From positions 1 to 34,724 of the forward strand of contig JAUMXI010000018.1 in assembly GCA_030529185.1 (NCBI GenBank): a stretch of 34,724 nt of DNA. The letters run 5' to 3'. Shown here in pieces: positions 7,592 to 15,577 of the stretch. Under the pieces are notes generated by a model. It saw only the letters and a list, made by a program, of their open reading frames with translations. It ran no database searches and was not told the origin of the DNA. The position numbers and the translations under genes were made by a program. The stretch's first letter is position 1, and each line of letters begins with the position of its first letter. This DNA is from Flavobacteriaceae bacterium. GTDB taxonomy: Bacteria > Bacteroidota > Bacteroidia > Flavobacteriales > Weeksellaceae.

Positions 7592-7816
7592 ACACTAAAA
7601 TTTTATTGCTTAAGTTTATATAAAAAAGTTATACACAACAAAGGAAGTTGCATATAACTTATAAGAAATTTATGATTATAAAAGCCCTTTAATAAAGGGA
7701 TTTTTCCAAATATGGGGGGGGTAATTTTTATATTCATGTTTGATTGCAATTATTTGCAAATATATAAAAAAATAAAAAAATGTATAAATTTTATTTAATT
7801 GATATATAGAAACTTT
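7592..7816 (-). promoter_or_regulatory. Upstream region of the secreted-protein cassette, with G8 tract and inverted repeats
   Basis: 225 AT-rich bases without a gene. They hold a TATATTTG box on the minus strand (7757-7764); a homopolymer of eight G (7714-7721; C8 on the coding strand) directly 5' of an imperfect box ATATTTGG; the palindrome CCCTTTAATAAAGGG (7685-7699); and, overlapping the end of the HMG-CoA synthase gene, ATATATAGAAA-C-TTTCTATATAT (7802-7824). A G8 run is striking in DNA this AT-rich and could vary in length. No full -33/-7 pair was found. Confidence 0.5.
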
Positions 7817-9133
7817 CTATATATTAAAACCATATTTCCTTGCTCCGTAAAGCACGGGATTTTCTCGCTCTATTTCTACCAATTTAAAACCTTTTCTTTG
7901 GGGATTTATCGGTTGAGAAACTTGCTTTTTGTGGAGTTTTTCGTAAGTTTCAAAATCTATTTTTGTCCTGTTTTCCAAAGATTTAAACAAATTCCATTGG
8001 GCAACAATATCTCTCCATTCTGAATTGATTTTCCCTACAAAAACCTTTGATTTTGAACCACTTCCATAAGCGAAAAAGCCTAATTCTTTGCCAGAAAGTT
8101 CTTCATTTCTATCGTAAGAAACTTGCAACGCTGAAAGTAAAGCCATAAAAATAGAAGCCGTATAAAGATTGCCAATTTCAGAACTTGCCCTTTGAGAAGG
8201 CTCTATTTTTTCATTAATGAAAGCCAAATATTCCTCTGATTTTGCTAATGCTTTTTGCTCTTCTAATGAAGCAAAAGGCTGTTGATTTTCAACGCTGTAT
8301 AATTCCGTGAAAACTCTTTTTCCGTGAAAGGCATAAGGCAAATGAAAAATTAAATAACGCCAATTTTCATAAGGTTTTTCTACCGAATTTTGAGTTTTAT
8401 AATGTTCGTAGGCTTCTCTGATTCTGTTTTGATAACACAAATTGGAATATTGCCCATCAAAAACGGGTTCATCACAGAAAATTTCCATTTTGTCAGGAGC
8501 ATTTTCAGGAGCGTTTTTTATCGCTGATTTTTCAATTTCTCTTCTTGGTTTGAAGAAATCAAAAACACTTTCTGTTGCTACGCCCCATTTGGGATTAATC
8601 TCCAACAAACGAGGATTTGAAGAGAGCAAAACAGCCACTGCCCCACCGCCTTGGGTATATTCCCCAGTAGAACCCAACTCGTATTTAGCATAATCAGAGG
8701 CAATTACAATGGCTTTTTTCTCTGGATTGAGCCGAACATAATCCAAACAATTTTGCAAAGCATCTACCCCACCGATACAAGCAAAAGTAATATCTACCAC
8801 ATCGCAGTTTTGAAAACATCTTTCGCCTAAAACTTGCTCCACCATTTGCACAGCATAAGTAACCGTAGGTTTTGCAGCATCTAAAGCACTTTCTGTTCCC
8901 AAATAAATTCGCCCAATATCCTTTGGGTTGATATGATAATCTTGAATCAACTTTAATAATGCTTCGGCAGCAAAAGTGGCTACATCTTCTTGAATATCAG
9001 GTATTGCCATTTTATGCAACCCCAAACCTTTTTCTAATTTTTCGGGTTCTATATTTCTAAATTTTGCCAAATCTTTAATGTCCAAATACAAAGACGGCAC
9101 ATAAAAACTGGCTGCTTCTATTCCATATTTCAT
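7817..9133 (-). CDS. Hydroxymethylglutaryl-CoA synthase
   Basis: Condenses acetyl-CoA with acetoacetyl-CoA to HMG-CoA, the first committed step of the mevalonate pathway. The 438-residue protein starts with YGIEAASFYVP and LGLHKMAIPD and has the nucleophile Cys119 in VVDITFACIGG. It also has the YTQGGGAVAVLL segment and the general-base His region LIFHLPYAFHGK, all in thiolase-fold HMG-CoA synthase order. A mevalonate kinase is encoded at 28.6 kb in the same window, so the pathway is coherent. It follows the nucleoside phosphorylase gene by 13 bases and is probably cotranscribed with it. Confidence 0.95.
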   Translation of the reverse strand: MKYGIEAASFYVPSLYLDIKDLAKFRNIEPEKLEKGLGLHKMAIPDIQEDVATFAAEALLKLIQDYHINPKDIGRIYLGTESALDAAKPTVTYAVQMVEQVLGERCFQNCDVVDITFACIGGVDALQNCLDYVRLNPEKKAIVIASDYAKYELGSTGEYTQGGGAVAVLLSSNPRLLEINPKWGVATESVFDFFKPRREIEKSAIKNAPENAPDKMEIFCDEPVFDGQYSNLCYQNRIREAYEHYKTQNSVEKPYENWRYLIFHLPYAFHGKRVFTELYSVENQQPFASLEEQKALAKSEEYLAFINEKIEPSQRASSEIGNLYTASIFMALLSALQVSYDRNEELSGKELGFFAYGSGSKSKVFVGKINSEWRDIVAQWNLFKSLENRTKIDFETYEKLHKKQVSQPINPQRKGFKLVEIERENPVLYGARKYGFNI

Positions 9134-9146
9134 AAGTGATTGATTT

Positions 9147-10001
9147 TTATTTTATTATCCTTTCCAACACCCACTCTATCATATTTTTTTCCGAAGCGTG
9201 ATGGTCGGCAGAAAATTCTCCTCTTCGGCGATTGGCAATCACGCAATTTACCGTTAAAGCCTTATGCCCCAATAATTTGGAAAGTCCATAAATGGCAGAA
9301 GTTTCCATTTCAAAATTGGTGACGCCCAAATCATTTAAAGTTTCCAAAAAATGTTCATCGGTAGCTCTCAATCTCAATTGTCGCCCTTGTGGAGCATAAA
9401 AACCTGGGAAAGTCGCCGTATTTCCGTGATATTTAGCATCTTTGTAATAGTCTGAAATTTCCTCCGACCAATCCGAAAAATAAAGCATAGGTTTGATTTT
9501 TTCGTAAGGGAATTTTTCCAGAAAGTTTCTACTAAATTCATTTTCAAATTGATAATCCTGATAAAAATGCAATAAGCCATCAAGTCCTACTACATTTTGA
9601 GTGACGAGCATATTATCTACCTCCACATCAGGATTTACCGAGCCACAAGTCCCCAATCTGAATAATTGCAGGGCTTTATGTTCGGATTTGAATTCCTTAT
9701 GCTTCAAATCAATATTTGCCAAGGCGTCCAGTTCATTCATCACAATATCAATGTTTTCCGTACCGATACCACTGGACATCACCGTAATTCTCTCTCCACG
9801 GAGCATTCCCGTATGCGTGTAAAATTCGCGTTTATTTTTCTTAATTTCTATCTTATCAAAATATTTTGAAACCTTTGGAACGCGGTCAGGGTCGCCCACC
9901 AAAATGATTTTTTCGGCAATATCTTCTGGCAATAAATTTAAGTGATATACACTTCCGTCTGGGTTTAGCACCAATTCCGATGCGGCTAATTTATTTATCA
10001 T
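9147..10001 (-). CDS. Nucleoside phosphorylase (uridine phosphorylase-like)
   Basis: A 284-residue PNP/UDP-family phosphorylase that cleaves nucleosides with phosphate for salvage. It shows the phosphate-binding ILVGDPDRVPK near residue 35, MSSGIGTENI, RLGTCGSVNP and the substrate-binding FEMETSAIYGLSKLLG followed by NCVIANRR. This pattern fits the uridine phosphorylase branch, but substrate choice cannot be fixed by eye. It lies between restriction system 2 (13 bases upstream) and HMG-CoA synthase, all on the minus strand. Confidence 0.9.
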   Translation of the reverse strand: MINKLAASELVLNPDGSVYHLNLLPEDIAEKIILVGDPDRVPKVSKYFDKIEIKKNKREFYTHTGMLRGERITVMSSGIGTENIDIVMNELDALANIDLKHKEFKSEHKALQLFRLGTCGSVNPDVEVDNMLVTQNVVGLDGLLHFYQDYQFENEFSRNFLEKFPYEKIKPMLYFSDWSEEISDYYKDAKYHGNTATFPGFYAPQGRQLRLRATDEHFLETLNDLGVTNFEMETSAIYGLSKLLGHKALTVNCVIANRRRGEFSADHHASEKNMIEWVLERIIK

Positions 10002-10014
10002 AATGCTATTTTTT

Positions 10015-10992
10015 TTATTTTAAATTGTTTTTAAAGAATAATTTTAAGCCGTTTGTATTAAGGAAATAATTATTGGGGTTTTCCTTTAAAGCGGTTTCCA
10101 CTGAATTTCTTTGTTCTTGTATTTTAGGGGACTTATCTTGAAACAAAACATTAGAGTATAAGGAATCTAAAAAAGTAATATAATGTACATTCTCATCTTC
10201 TTCGCTAAACCTTATAAAATAAGCAAATTCTACCACTTGTTTATTCTGTCCGCCGCCTCCTTCTTTCATTGTTTTTAATTCAAATATATAATAATTTTCA
10301 TTCGATTTTATCACTAAATCAGGAAGTTTGTTATGCTCTATCTTTCTTGATTCCATTTTCAGATTAAAATGTTCTAAAAACTTTTTAAAAATTTCCTTTG
10401 CACCTTTATCAGGCAAAAAATATACTTTATCTTCTTTTAATAATTCTTCAAAATAACTGATTTTACGGATATTATATAATGAAAACAAATTTTCTACTTT
10501 TTCTATTCCACTTTTTGAGTTTCTTTTATGGGAATAATTATCACTCATTACCTGCAAAATAGAGTTTGAGTAGCCGTGAGATAGATAAATATGATGTCTT
10601 TCTCGGATATAATTGCATAACATTTCATAAATAAAATCAAATTTTTCTTCCTTTTTCATTGATTTAAAAACAGAAAAACTGGAATTATACACCATAAAGA
10701 ATTGACAAAACGCTGAGTAATTGATATTTTGGGTCTGAATCAGAATGTTTATAACTTCTTGAATGATTTTTAAAATATCTTCGTTTTCTTTAGTTTTCCC
10801 AAAAGATTTTAGAGTTTCAAAAGTAGTAATTAAATTGATTAATCTTGCATTTTGTTCCGTTAAATTATTTTGCCTATCAGAATTTTCAGGGATTACCAAG
10901 ACGCCTTTTTTATAATAAGGGTCAAGGATTTTCTCAGGATTTTCTTTACAATAATTAAAATAATCTAAGTTGGTCATTTTGTATGATTTCAT
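10015..10992 (-). CDS. Probable type II restriction endonuclease (PD-(D/E)xK)
   Basis: 325 residues, overlapping the end of an adenine methyltransferase gene by 38 bases. A textbook nuclease core is visible near the C-terminus: Pro224-Asp225 in KLPDLVIK, then Glu238-Leu-Lys240 in YYIFELKTM, followed by a glycine-rich loop and Gln. The N-terminal two thirds are helical and charged with no recognised domain. I do not recognise a named enzyme family. The start at 10992 or the ATG at 10977 (MTNLDYF) both overlap the methyltransferase, implying coupled translation. GC is low, as in its partner, suggesting a transferred module. Confidence 0.82.
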   Translation of the reverse strand: MKSYKMTNLDYFNYCKENPEKILDPYYKKGVLVIPENSDRQNNLTEQNARLINLITTFETLKSFGKTKENEDILKIIQEVINILIQTQNINYSAFCQFFMVYNSSFSVFKSMKKEEKFDFIYEMLCNYIRERHHIYLSHGYSNSILQVMSDNYSHKRNSKSGIEKVENLFSLYNIRKISYFEELLKEDKVYFLPDKGAKEIFKKFLEHFNLKMESRKIEHNKLPDLVIKSNENYYIFELKTMKEGGGGQNKQVVEFAYFIRFSEEDENVHYITFLDSLYSNVLFQDKSPKIQEQRNSVETALKENPNNYFLNTNGLKLFFKNNLK

Positions 10993-11965
10993 AATAAGAT
11001 TTTTCTACAATAGCTCTGCAAGTTAGGAAGTCTAATCTTCTGCGTCTTCGTCCATTTTTCATATTTCCTTTAAATGGACTAAAAATAATATCATCTGTTT
11101 TTTCTCTTGTATCTTGTAAAATTTCATTGCAACAATTGATGAATTTTTTTTGCCTTTCTTTTGGGATATCTATATTTATCAGAGTTAATAATCTTGATGA
11201 TACTTTTATGCCTTTTTCCCAATCATAGTCTATATTTTCTTTAAAATCAAACTTTAGCATATCATTAGGATTGGTAGTATCTACGCACCTTACAGCCAGC
11301 CAACCTTGCTTGTCATTGAACTTCATTTTAACAGAATTATTCGGAATGAGCCTCATTTTTTCCAAATTTTCCAAAGTATTTACATAAGTGTCGTTTTTAT
11401 ATACTTTAATCTCTGAATAATCTTTCTTTTTTCCATCGAAACAAGCCACTATTACAGGATTTTCAGTATCTTCAAATGGGTTTTCCTCTAAAATAGTAAT
11501 AGATACCAATTTGTTTTTTTGCTGATAATTAGAGTTGATGAATGTTTCTGGAATAATAGCCACTACATTGTTTTGAGCTTGTAAAAGTTTATCCAATGCT
11601 ATTAAATAAACATCATCATAAACTGAGTTTTCAAAATATTTTTTCAGATTTTGTCCTACCCCTTTTCTTGAAGCTGAATATTTTGAAATATAAGGAGGGT
11701 TAGTAATTGCAATAGCATTGTCTATTTTGGGAATATTGATAAGAGAATCATTATGCTCCCACTTCAATTTATCATCTATATCCAAACCAACAAAAGCTTC
11801 AAAATTTTCAAAACTTTGAACAGCATTGAGTAAATGTCCCTCTCCTGCAAAAGGGTCATAAGCTACATTGCATTTCGTTTGTTCTATAAAATCTTTAATG
11901 TGACTCCTCAACCAAATAGAATCTTTGGTAAAAAATTGTCCTAAAACTATTTTTTTTGCACTCAC
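10955..11965 (-). CDS. Type II adenine-specific DNA methyltransferase, gamma class
   Basis: 336 residues. SAM-binding motif I DPFAGEGHLL is at 37-46 and catalytic motif IV NPPY at 89-92, the I-before-IV order of gamma-class N6-adenine methyltransferases (M.TaqI type), with LGQFFT at the extreme N-terminus as motif X. The C-terminal half should be the target recognition domain. The start codon is a GTG (11963-11965): upstream in frame a stop comes within a few codons, inside the short gap after the SUI1-like gene. It overlaps the endonuclease gene by 38 bases and forms the second complete type II system of the window. Confidence 0.92.
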   Translation of the reverse strand: MSAKKIVLGQFFTKDSIWLRSHIKDFIEQTKCNVAYDPFAGEGHLLNAVQSFENFEAFVGLDIDDKLKWEHNDSLINIPKIDNAIAITNPPYISKYSASRKGVGQNLKKYFENSVYDDVYLIALDKLLQAQNNVVAIIPETFINSNYQQKNKLVSITILEENPFEDTENPVIVACFDGKKKDYSEIKVYKNDTYVNTLENLEKMRLIPNNSVKMKFNDKQGWLAVRCVDTTNPNDMLKFDFKENIDYDWEKGIKVSSRLLTLINIDIPKERQKKFINCCNEILQDTREKTDDIIFSPFKGNMKNGRRRRRLDFLTCRAIVEKSYYEIIQNDQLRLF

Positions 11966-11980
11966 TTCTGGTGTTTTTTA

Positions 11981-12304
11981 TTACCCTCCCACTCTTTTGG
12001 TTTTATAGCCCATTTCTTGGAGGATTTTCATTACTTTATCTCTATTATCCCCTTGAATGATAATCACGCCATCTTTCTCGGAGCCACCAATTCCTAATGA
12101 AGTTTTTATTTTCTTTGAAATTTCTTTTAAATCGCTTTCACTACCTTCAAAACCTTCTATCAAAGTGACTGGTTTTCCGTTTCGCCCTTTCTTTTCATAT
12201 TTACAAACCAAAGGATTTTTCTGCTCAAATTTCTCCTCTGGCATCTCAAAATCCTGCTCTATATGGTCAGGAAAAAGATTTTTTAATTGGTCTCTCAAAT
12301 CCAT
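11981..12304 (-). CDS. SUI1/YciH-family translation factor-like protein
   Basis: 107 residues with an eIF1/SUI1 domain: GKPVTLIEGFEGSESDLKEI, then KTSLGIGGSEKDGVIIIQGD and a C-terminal MGYKTKRVGG, as in bacterial YciH. The family resembles eukaryotic initiation factor 1, which monitors start-codon selection; its role in bacteria is not well settled. A TATCTTTG box ends 4 bases before the ATG. The restriction-modification genes follow 15 bases downstream and may use this transcript. Confidence 0.93.
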   Translation of the reverse strand: MDLRDQLKNLFPDHIEQDFEMPEEKFEQKNPLVCKYEKKGRNGKPVTLIEGFEGSESDLKEISKKIKTSLGIGGSEKDGVIIIQGDNRDKVMKILQEMGYKTKRVGG

Positions 12305-12308
12305 AAGA

Positions 12309-12316
12309 CAAAGATA
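12309..12316 (-). promoter_or_regulatory. -7 box TATCTTTG upstream of the SUI1-like gene
   Basis: Minus-strand TATCTTTG with only 4 bases to the ATG, suggesting a leaderless mRNA. No clear -33 element. Confidence 0.45.
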
Positions 12317-12327
12317 TTATTTTTCGG

Positions 12328-12987
12328 TTAAAATCCCCATCTTACTTTGATTAATTCTTTGGATTCAACATCTAAATACTCAGCAAAATAATCTGTAATG
12401 ATTTCTTTTAGTTCAACGATATTCATTTTAGATTTATCATAAAGCATTCGTTCTCGGAGAATATATTTTACCAAACTTCCAACATTTTTTACCCTAAATG
12501 TATTTCCTCTTGATGCTTCTCCAAACAATATAAAGAAAGCCAATGAAAGCATTCCCCAACTATAATTTTCAGCAATAAAAATAGAGATAATAGAGCCTAT
12601 TATTCCTAATGCCATTATCCAAAATTCCAATGGGGACATTCCTAAAATATCCAATCTTTTTAGTCCCATTTTATTTTTTAGCATTGCCAATCTGCTTTTG
12701 CGATTTCCCTTGGGGAAAAGTTCTTCCAAATTGGTTTTTGGTGTGATGTACTGAGTATTTGGAGCAACTTCCATTAAAATTTTTCTAACTTCATAAAATG
12801 TTTTCTGCGTTTTGCATTCTTCGTGTGGCGTAGTTTCTATATTAAATTTACTCACCAATAGATTTAATAATTCTTCAAAACTACTGATTTTCAGCAACTC
12901 CTCATCATCAATAGCAATATTATAAAGCTCTTGAAAATTTTGCAAAGCATATTCTAATTCCTCTAAATCTATTTCGGATTGTTTCAT
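12328..12987 (-). CDS. Uncharacterised membrane protein
   Basis: About 219 residues from the start MKQSEIDLEELE (ATG at 12985-12987); a more upstream in-frame ATG at 13014 overlaps the promoter box and is rejected. The N-terminal half is soluble, acidic and helical. Two adjacent hydrophobic stretches follow (FWIMALGIIGSIISIFIAE and WGMLSLAFFILFGEA), then a soluble tail of about 55 residues ending in KVRWGF. No family was recognised. It is divergent from the GldA-like ATPase with a shared promoter region, but nothing else ties the two functionally. Confidence 0.75.
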   Translation of the reverse strand: MKQSEIDLEELEYALQNFQELYNIAIDDEELLKISSFEELLNLLVSKFNIETTPHEECKTQKTFYEVRKILMEVAPNTQYITPKTNLEELFPKGNRKSRLAMLKNKMGLKRLDILGMSPLEFWIMALGIIGSIISIFIAENYSWGMLSLAFFILFGEASRGNTFRVKNVGSLVKYILRERMLYDKSKMNIVELKEIITDYFAEYLDVESKELIKVRWGF

Positions 12988-13011
12988 CAGAACGAAAAAA
13001 TTTAATTCAAG

Positions 13012-13048
13012 CAAAGTTATGGTATAAAATTCTAATTTCGTAGATTTG
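13012..13048. promoter_or_regulatory. Divergent -7 boxes between the membrane protein and the GldA-like gene
   Basis: TAACTTTG on the minus strand (13012-13019) points to the membrane protein gene, and TAGATTTG on the plus strand (13041-13048) points to the ATPase gene. Both lie inside longer in-frame extensions of the two genes and so favour the shorter starts at 12987 and 13070. The -33 positions are not consensus. Confidence 0.5.
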
Positions 13049-13069
13049 TGGGCGATAATTAGTGTTTTT

Positions 13070-13768
13070 ATGTCTTTGGAAATTTACAATCTCAGTAAAA
13101 AATTTGGGGAGCAAATCGCTCTTAATGATATTAATATTCAAATTCAAAAAAATGAAATCGTGGGGCTTCTCGGTCCTAATGGGGCAGGGAAATCTACTTT
13201 AATGAAATCCATCACGGGAGTTTTAAAAATAGAAGAAGGAGAGATTTTGTTTAACGGGAAAAATGTAAGTCAGCACCCTATTGAATCGAAAAAAAATATG
13301 GGTTTTTTGCCAGAAAACAATCCTTTGTATCAAGAAATGTTTGTAAAGGAATATTTAAAATTCGTGGCTGATATTCACAAAATCCCCAAAGAACGAATAG
13401 AGGAAGTAATTGATTTAGTGGGATTAATGCCTGAAAAATCAAAGAAAATTGTTCAACTTTCCAAAGGCTATAAACAGCGTGTGGGACTGGCACAATCGAT
13501 TCTTCATCAACCTGAATTACTAATTCTTGATGAACCCACGAACGGACTTGACCCCAACCAAATCGTAGAAATCAGAAACCTGATTAAAAATATTAGCCAA
13601 GACAAAACCATTATTCTTTCCACTCATATTATGCAAGAAGTGGAGGCACTTTGCACGAGGGTTATTCTTATTCATCAAGGGAATATTCTTCAAGATTGTT
13701 CCATAGAAGAATTTAAAGGAAAATATCAAAGTTTGGAAGAGGCTTTCCAAAATTATACAAAAATTTAA
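13070..13768 (+). CDS. gldA: ABC transporter ATP-binding protein, GldA-like
   Basis: 232 residues from MSLEIYNLSKKFG; the earlier in-frame ATG at 13046 overlaps the promoter box. Walker A GPNGAGKST is at 35-43, the signature LSKGYKQRVGLAQ near 133, Walker B with LLILDEPTNGLDP near 150, and the switch histidine in STHIMQEVEA. The wording of the signature, the NQIVEIRNLIKNI segment and HIMQEVEA resemble flavobacterial GldA, the ATPase of the GldAFG gliding-motility transporter. However the protein is shorter than usual GldA and gldF/gldG are not nearby. It could serve another export system. Confidence 0.85.
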   Translation: MSLEIYNLSKKFGEQIALNDINIQIQKNEIVGLLGPNGAGKSTLMKSITGVLKIEEGEILFNGKNVSQHPIESKKNMGFLPENNPLYQEMFVKEYLKFVADIHKIPKERIEEVIDLVGLMPEKSKKIVQLSKGYKQRVGLAQSILHQPELLILDEPTNGLDPNQIVEIRNLIKNISQDKTIILSTHIMQEVEALCTRVILIHQGNILQDCSIEEFKGKYQSLEEAFQNYTKI

Positions 13769-13770
13769 AC

Positions 13771-13807
13771 AAAAAAATAACCTCTCAAATTTTGAGAGGC
13801 TTTTTTT
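13771..13807. terminator. Bidirectional terminator between the GldA-like gene and lysS
   Basis: CCTCTCAAA (13781-13789) pairs with TTTGAGAGG (13791-13799), with A7 on the left and T7 on the right, so it can end both converging transcripts. Confidence 0.85.
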
Positions 13808-15503
13808 ATACTATTTTCATCATCACGATTTCTCCTACCTTCTCTACTTTTATCACATTATTTTTCGTGAGATTTTTCGTGGCTTTGTCCCATTTCTTAC
13901 CCGAAAGTGCCGATTTTTCTTTCACAATCGCAAGTTCCATCGGTTCTTCTTGGGAACATAGAATATCCAAAATTAATTTTTCATCTTCATTTAACTCAAA
14001 ATTTGGAGCCTTTTTCTCTGGCTTCATCTGTGGGAAGAAAAGTACCTCTTGGATAGATACATTATTGGTCAAGAACATTACCAATCTATCCATACCAATA
14101 CCCAAACCAGCCGTTGGCGGCATTCCGTATTCCAATGCACGGAGGAAATCTTGGTCGATGAACATCGCTTCATCATCTCCTTTTTCTGAAAGTTTCAGTT
14201 GTTCCTCAAATCGCTCCCTTTGGTCTATCGGGTCGTTTAATTCAGAATAGGCATTAGCAATTTCCTTACCGCAAACCATCAATTCAAAACGCTCAGTAAG
14301 CCCCTCTTTACTACGGTGTTTCTTGGTCAGTGGCGACATCTCTATTGGGTAATCTGTAATGAAAGTCGGTTGGATAAAGTTGCCCTCGCATTTTTCACCA
14401 AAAATTTCATCTATCAATTTTCCTTTGCCCATCGTTTCATTTACCTCAATTCCAATAGATTTGGCAAAAGCTCTTAACTCGTCTTCGGATTTTCCCGTAA
14501 TGTCAAAACCTGTAAATTTCTGAATGGCTTCCGTCATCGAAATTCTTGGATAGGGAGCTTTAAAATCAATCTCGTGTTCTCCGAAAGTTGCTTTGGTAGA
14601 GCCATTTACAGCGATAGCACAATGTTCCAAAAGTTTTTCGGTAAAGTCCATCATCCAGTTATAATCCTTGTAGGCAACATAAATTTCCATTGCTGTAAAT
14701 TCAGGGTTATGAGTTCTGTCCATTCCCTCGTTTCGGAAATTTTTAGAAAATTCATAAACGCCATCAAATCCACCTACAATCAGCCTTTTAAGATACAATT
14801 CATTGGCAATTCTCAAATAGAGCGGAATATCCAAAGCATTGTGATGAGTGATGAACGGACGAGCCGCTGCTCCCCCTGGAATAGATTGTAAAATAGGTGT
14901 TTCCACCTCGAAATATCCTGCATCATTGAAAAACTGACGCATCGCATTGAAAAGTTTAGTTCTTTTGATGAAAACTTCCTTAACTTGCGGATTTACAGTT
15001 AAATCTACATAACGCTGACGATAACGCAATTCAGGGTCATTAAAGGCATCGTGTATCACGCCATTTTCATCAATTTTTGCAAATGGCAACGGACGAAGAG
15101 CTTTGCTTAAAAGAGTGAAATTCTTCACCATCACCGTCATCTCCCCCACTTGGGTTTTAAACAGTTCCCCTTCAATTCCGATAATATCTCCGATGTCTAA
15201 AAGATGTTTATAAACCTCGTTGTAAAGCTTTTTGTCATCGTTCGGACAAATCTCATCTCTATTGAAATAAACCTGAACACGCCCTACGGAATCTTGCAAT
15301 TCGGCGAAAGATGCCTTCCCTTGTATCCTTCTGGAAATCAGCCTTCCAGCCAATTTTACTTTTTTACCTTCCTGAAAATTTTCTTTTATAGATTGTGTAG
15401 TATCTGTAATGCTATATTCGTCTGCTGGAAAGGCATTGATGCCCATTTGGTTCAATTTCTCCAACTTCTCTCTACGGATAATTTCTTGTTCTGATAATTG
15501 CAT
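13806..15503 (-). CDS. lysS: Lysyl-tRNA synthetase, class II
   Basis: Charges tRNA-Lys. 565 residues from MQLSEQEIIRREKLEKL; the ATG seven codons earlier overlaps a TAATTTTG promoter box. It has the N-terminal OB-fold anticodon-binding domain (VKLAGRLISRRIQGKASFAEL), motif 2 FRNEGMDRTHNPEF, and motif 3 GLGIGMDRLVM. It is longer than the E. coli enzyme because of about 60 C-terminal residues (LNEDEKLILDILCSQEEPME onward) that look like a small helical or winged-helix extension, seen in other Bacteroidota. It ends at a shared terminator. Confidence 0.97.
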   Translation of the reverse strand: MQLSEQEIIRREKLEKLNQMGINAFPADEYSITDTTQSIKENFQEGKKVKLAGRLISRRIQGKASFAELQDSVGRVQVYFNRDEICPNDDKKLYNEVYKHLLDIGDIIGIEGELFKTQVGEMTVMVKNFTLLSKALRPLPFAKIDENGVIHDAFNDPELRYRQRYVDLTVNPQVKEVFIKRTKLFNAMRQFFNDAGYFEVETPILQSIPGGAAARPFITHHNALDIPLYLRIANELYLKRLIVGGFDGVYEFSKNFRNEGMDRTHNPEFTAMEIYVAYKDYNWMMDFTEKLLEHCAIAVNGSTKATFGEHEIDFKAPYPRISMTEAIQKFTGFDITGKSEDELRAFAKSIGIEVNETMGKGKLIDEIFGEKCEGNFIQPTFITDYPIEMSPLTKKHRSKEGLTERFELMVCGKEIANAYSELNDPIDQRERFEEQLKLSEKGDDEAMFIDQDFLRALEYGMPPTAGLGIGMDRLVMFLTNNVSIQEVLFFPQMKPEKKAPNFELNEDEKLILDILCSQEEPMELAIVKEKSALSGKKWDKATKNLTKNNVIKVEKVGEIVMMKIV

Positions 15504-15523
15504 TTTACAATATTTTAAGCCCA

Positions 15524-15573
15524 CAAAATTAGTATTTTTCTCTTAATTTTTTGTATAATTTAATGTAAATTTG
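15524..15573. promoter_or_regulatory. Divergent -7 boxes for lysS and lipB
   Basis: TAATTTTG on the minus strand (15524-15531) precedes lysS by 20 bases, and TAAATTTG on the plus strand (15566-15573) ends 4 bases before the lipB ATG. The first box supports the shorter lysS start. Neither has a clear -33 element. Confidence 0.45.
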
Positions 15574-15577
15574 CGAA

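Noticed and set aside
7802-7824. Inverted repeat ATATATAGAAA-C-TTTCTATATAT as terminator of the HMG-CoA synthase gene
   Set aside because: It overlaps the stop codon but has no T run after it on the minus strand and is pure A/T apart from one pair per arm.
1176-11965. A broader defence island (Cas, toxin-antitoxin, BREX, retrons)
   Set aside because: Only the two type II pairs are defence genes; the intervening genes are housekeeping or secreted proteins with no defence motifs.
13806-15503. Long open frames opposite lysS, pnp, dnaX and the HMG-CoA synthase gene
   Set aside because: They have low-complexity or implausible composition, no motifs and lie entirely inside well-supported genes on the other strand.
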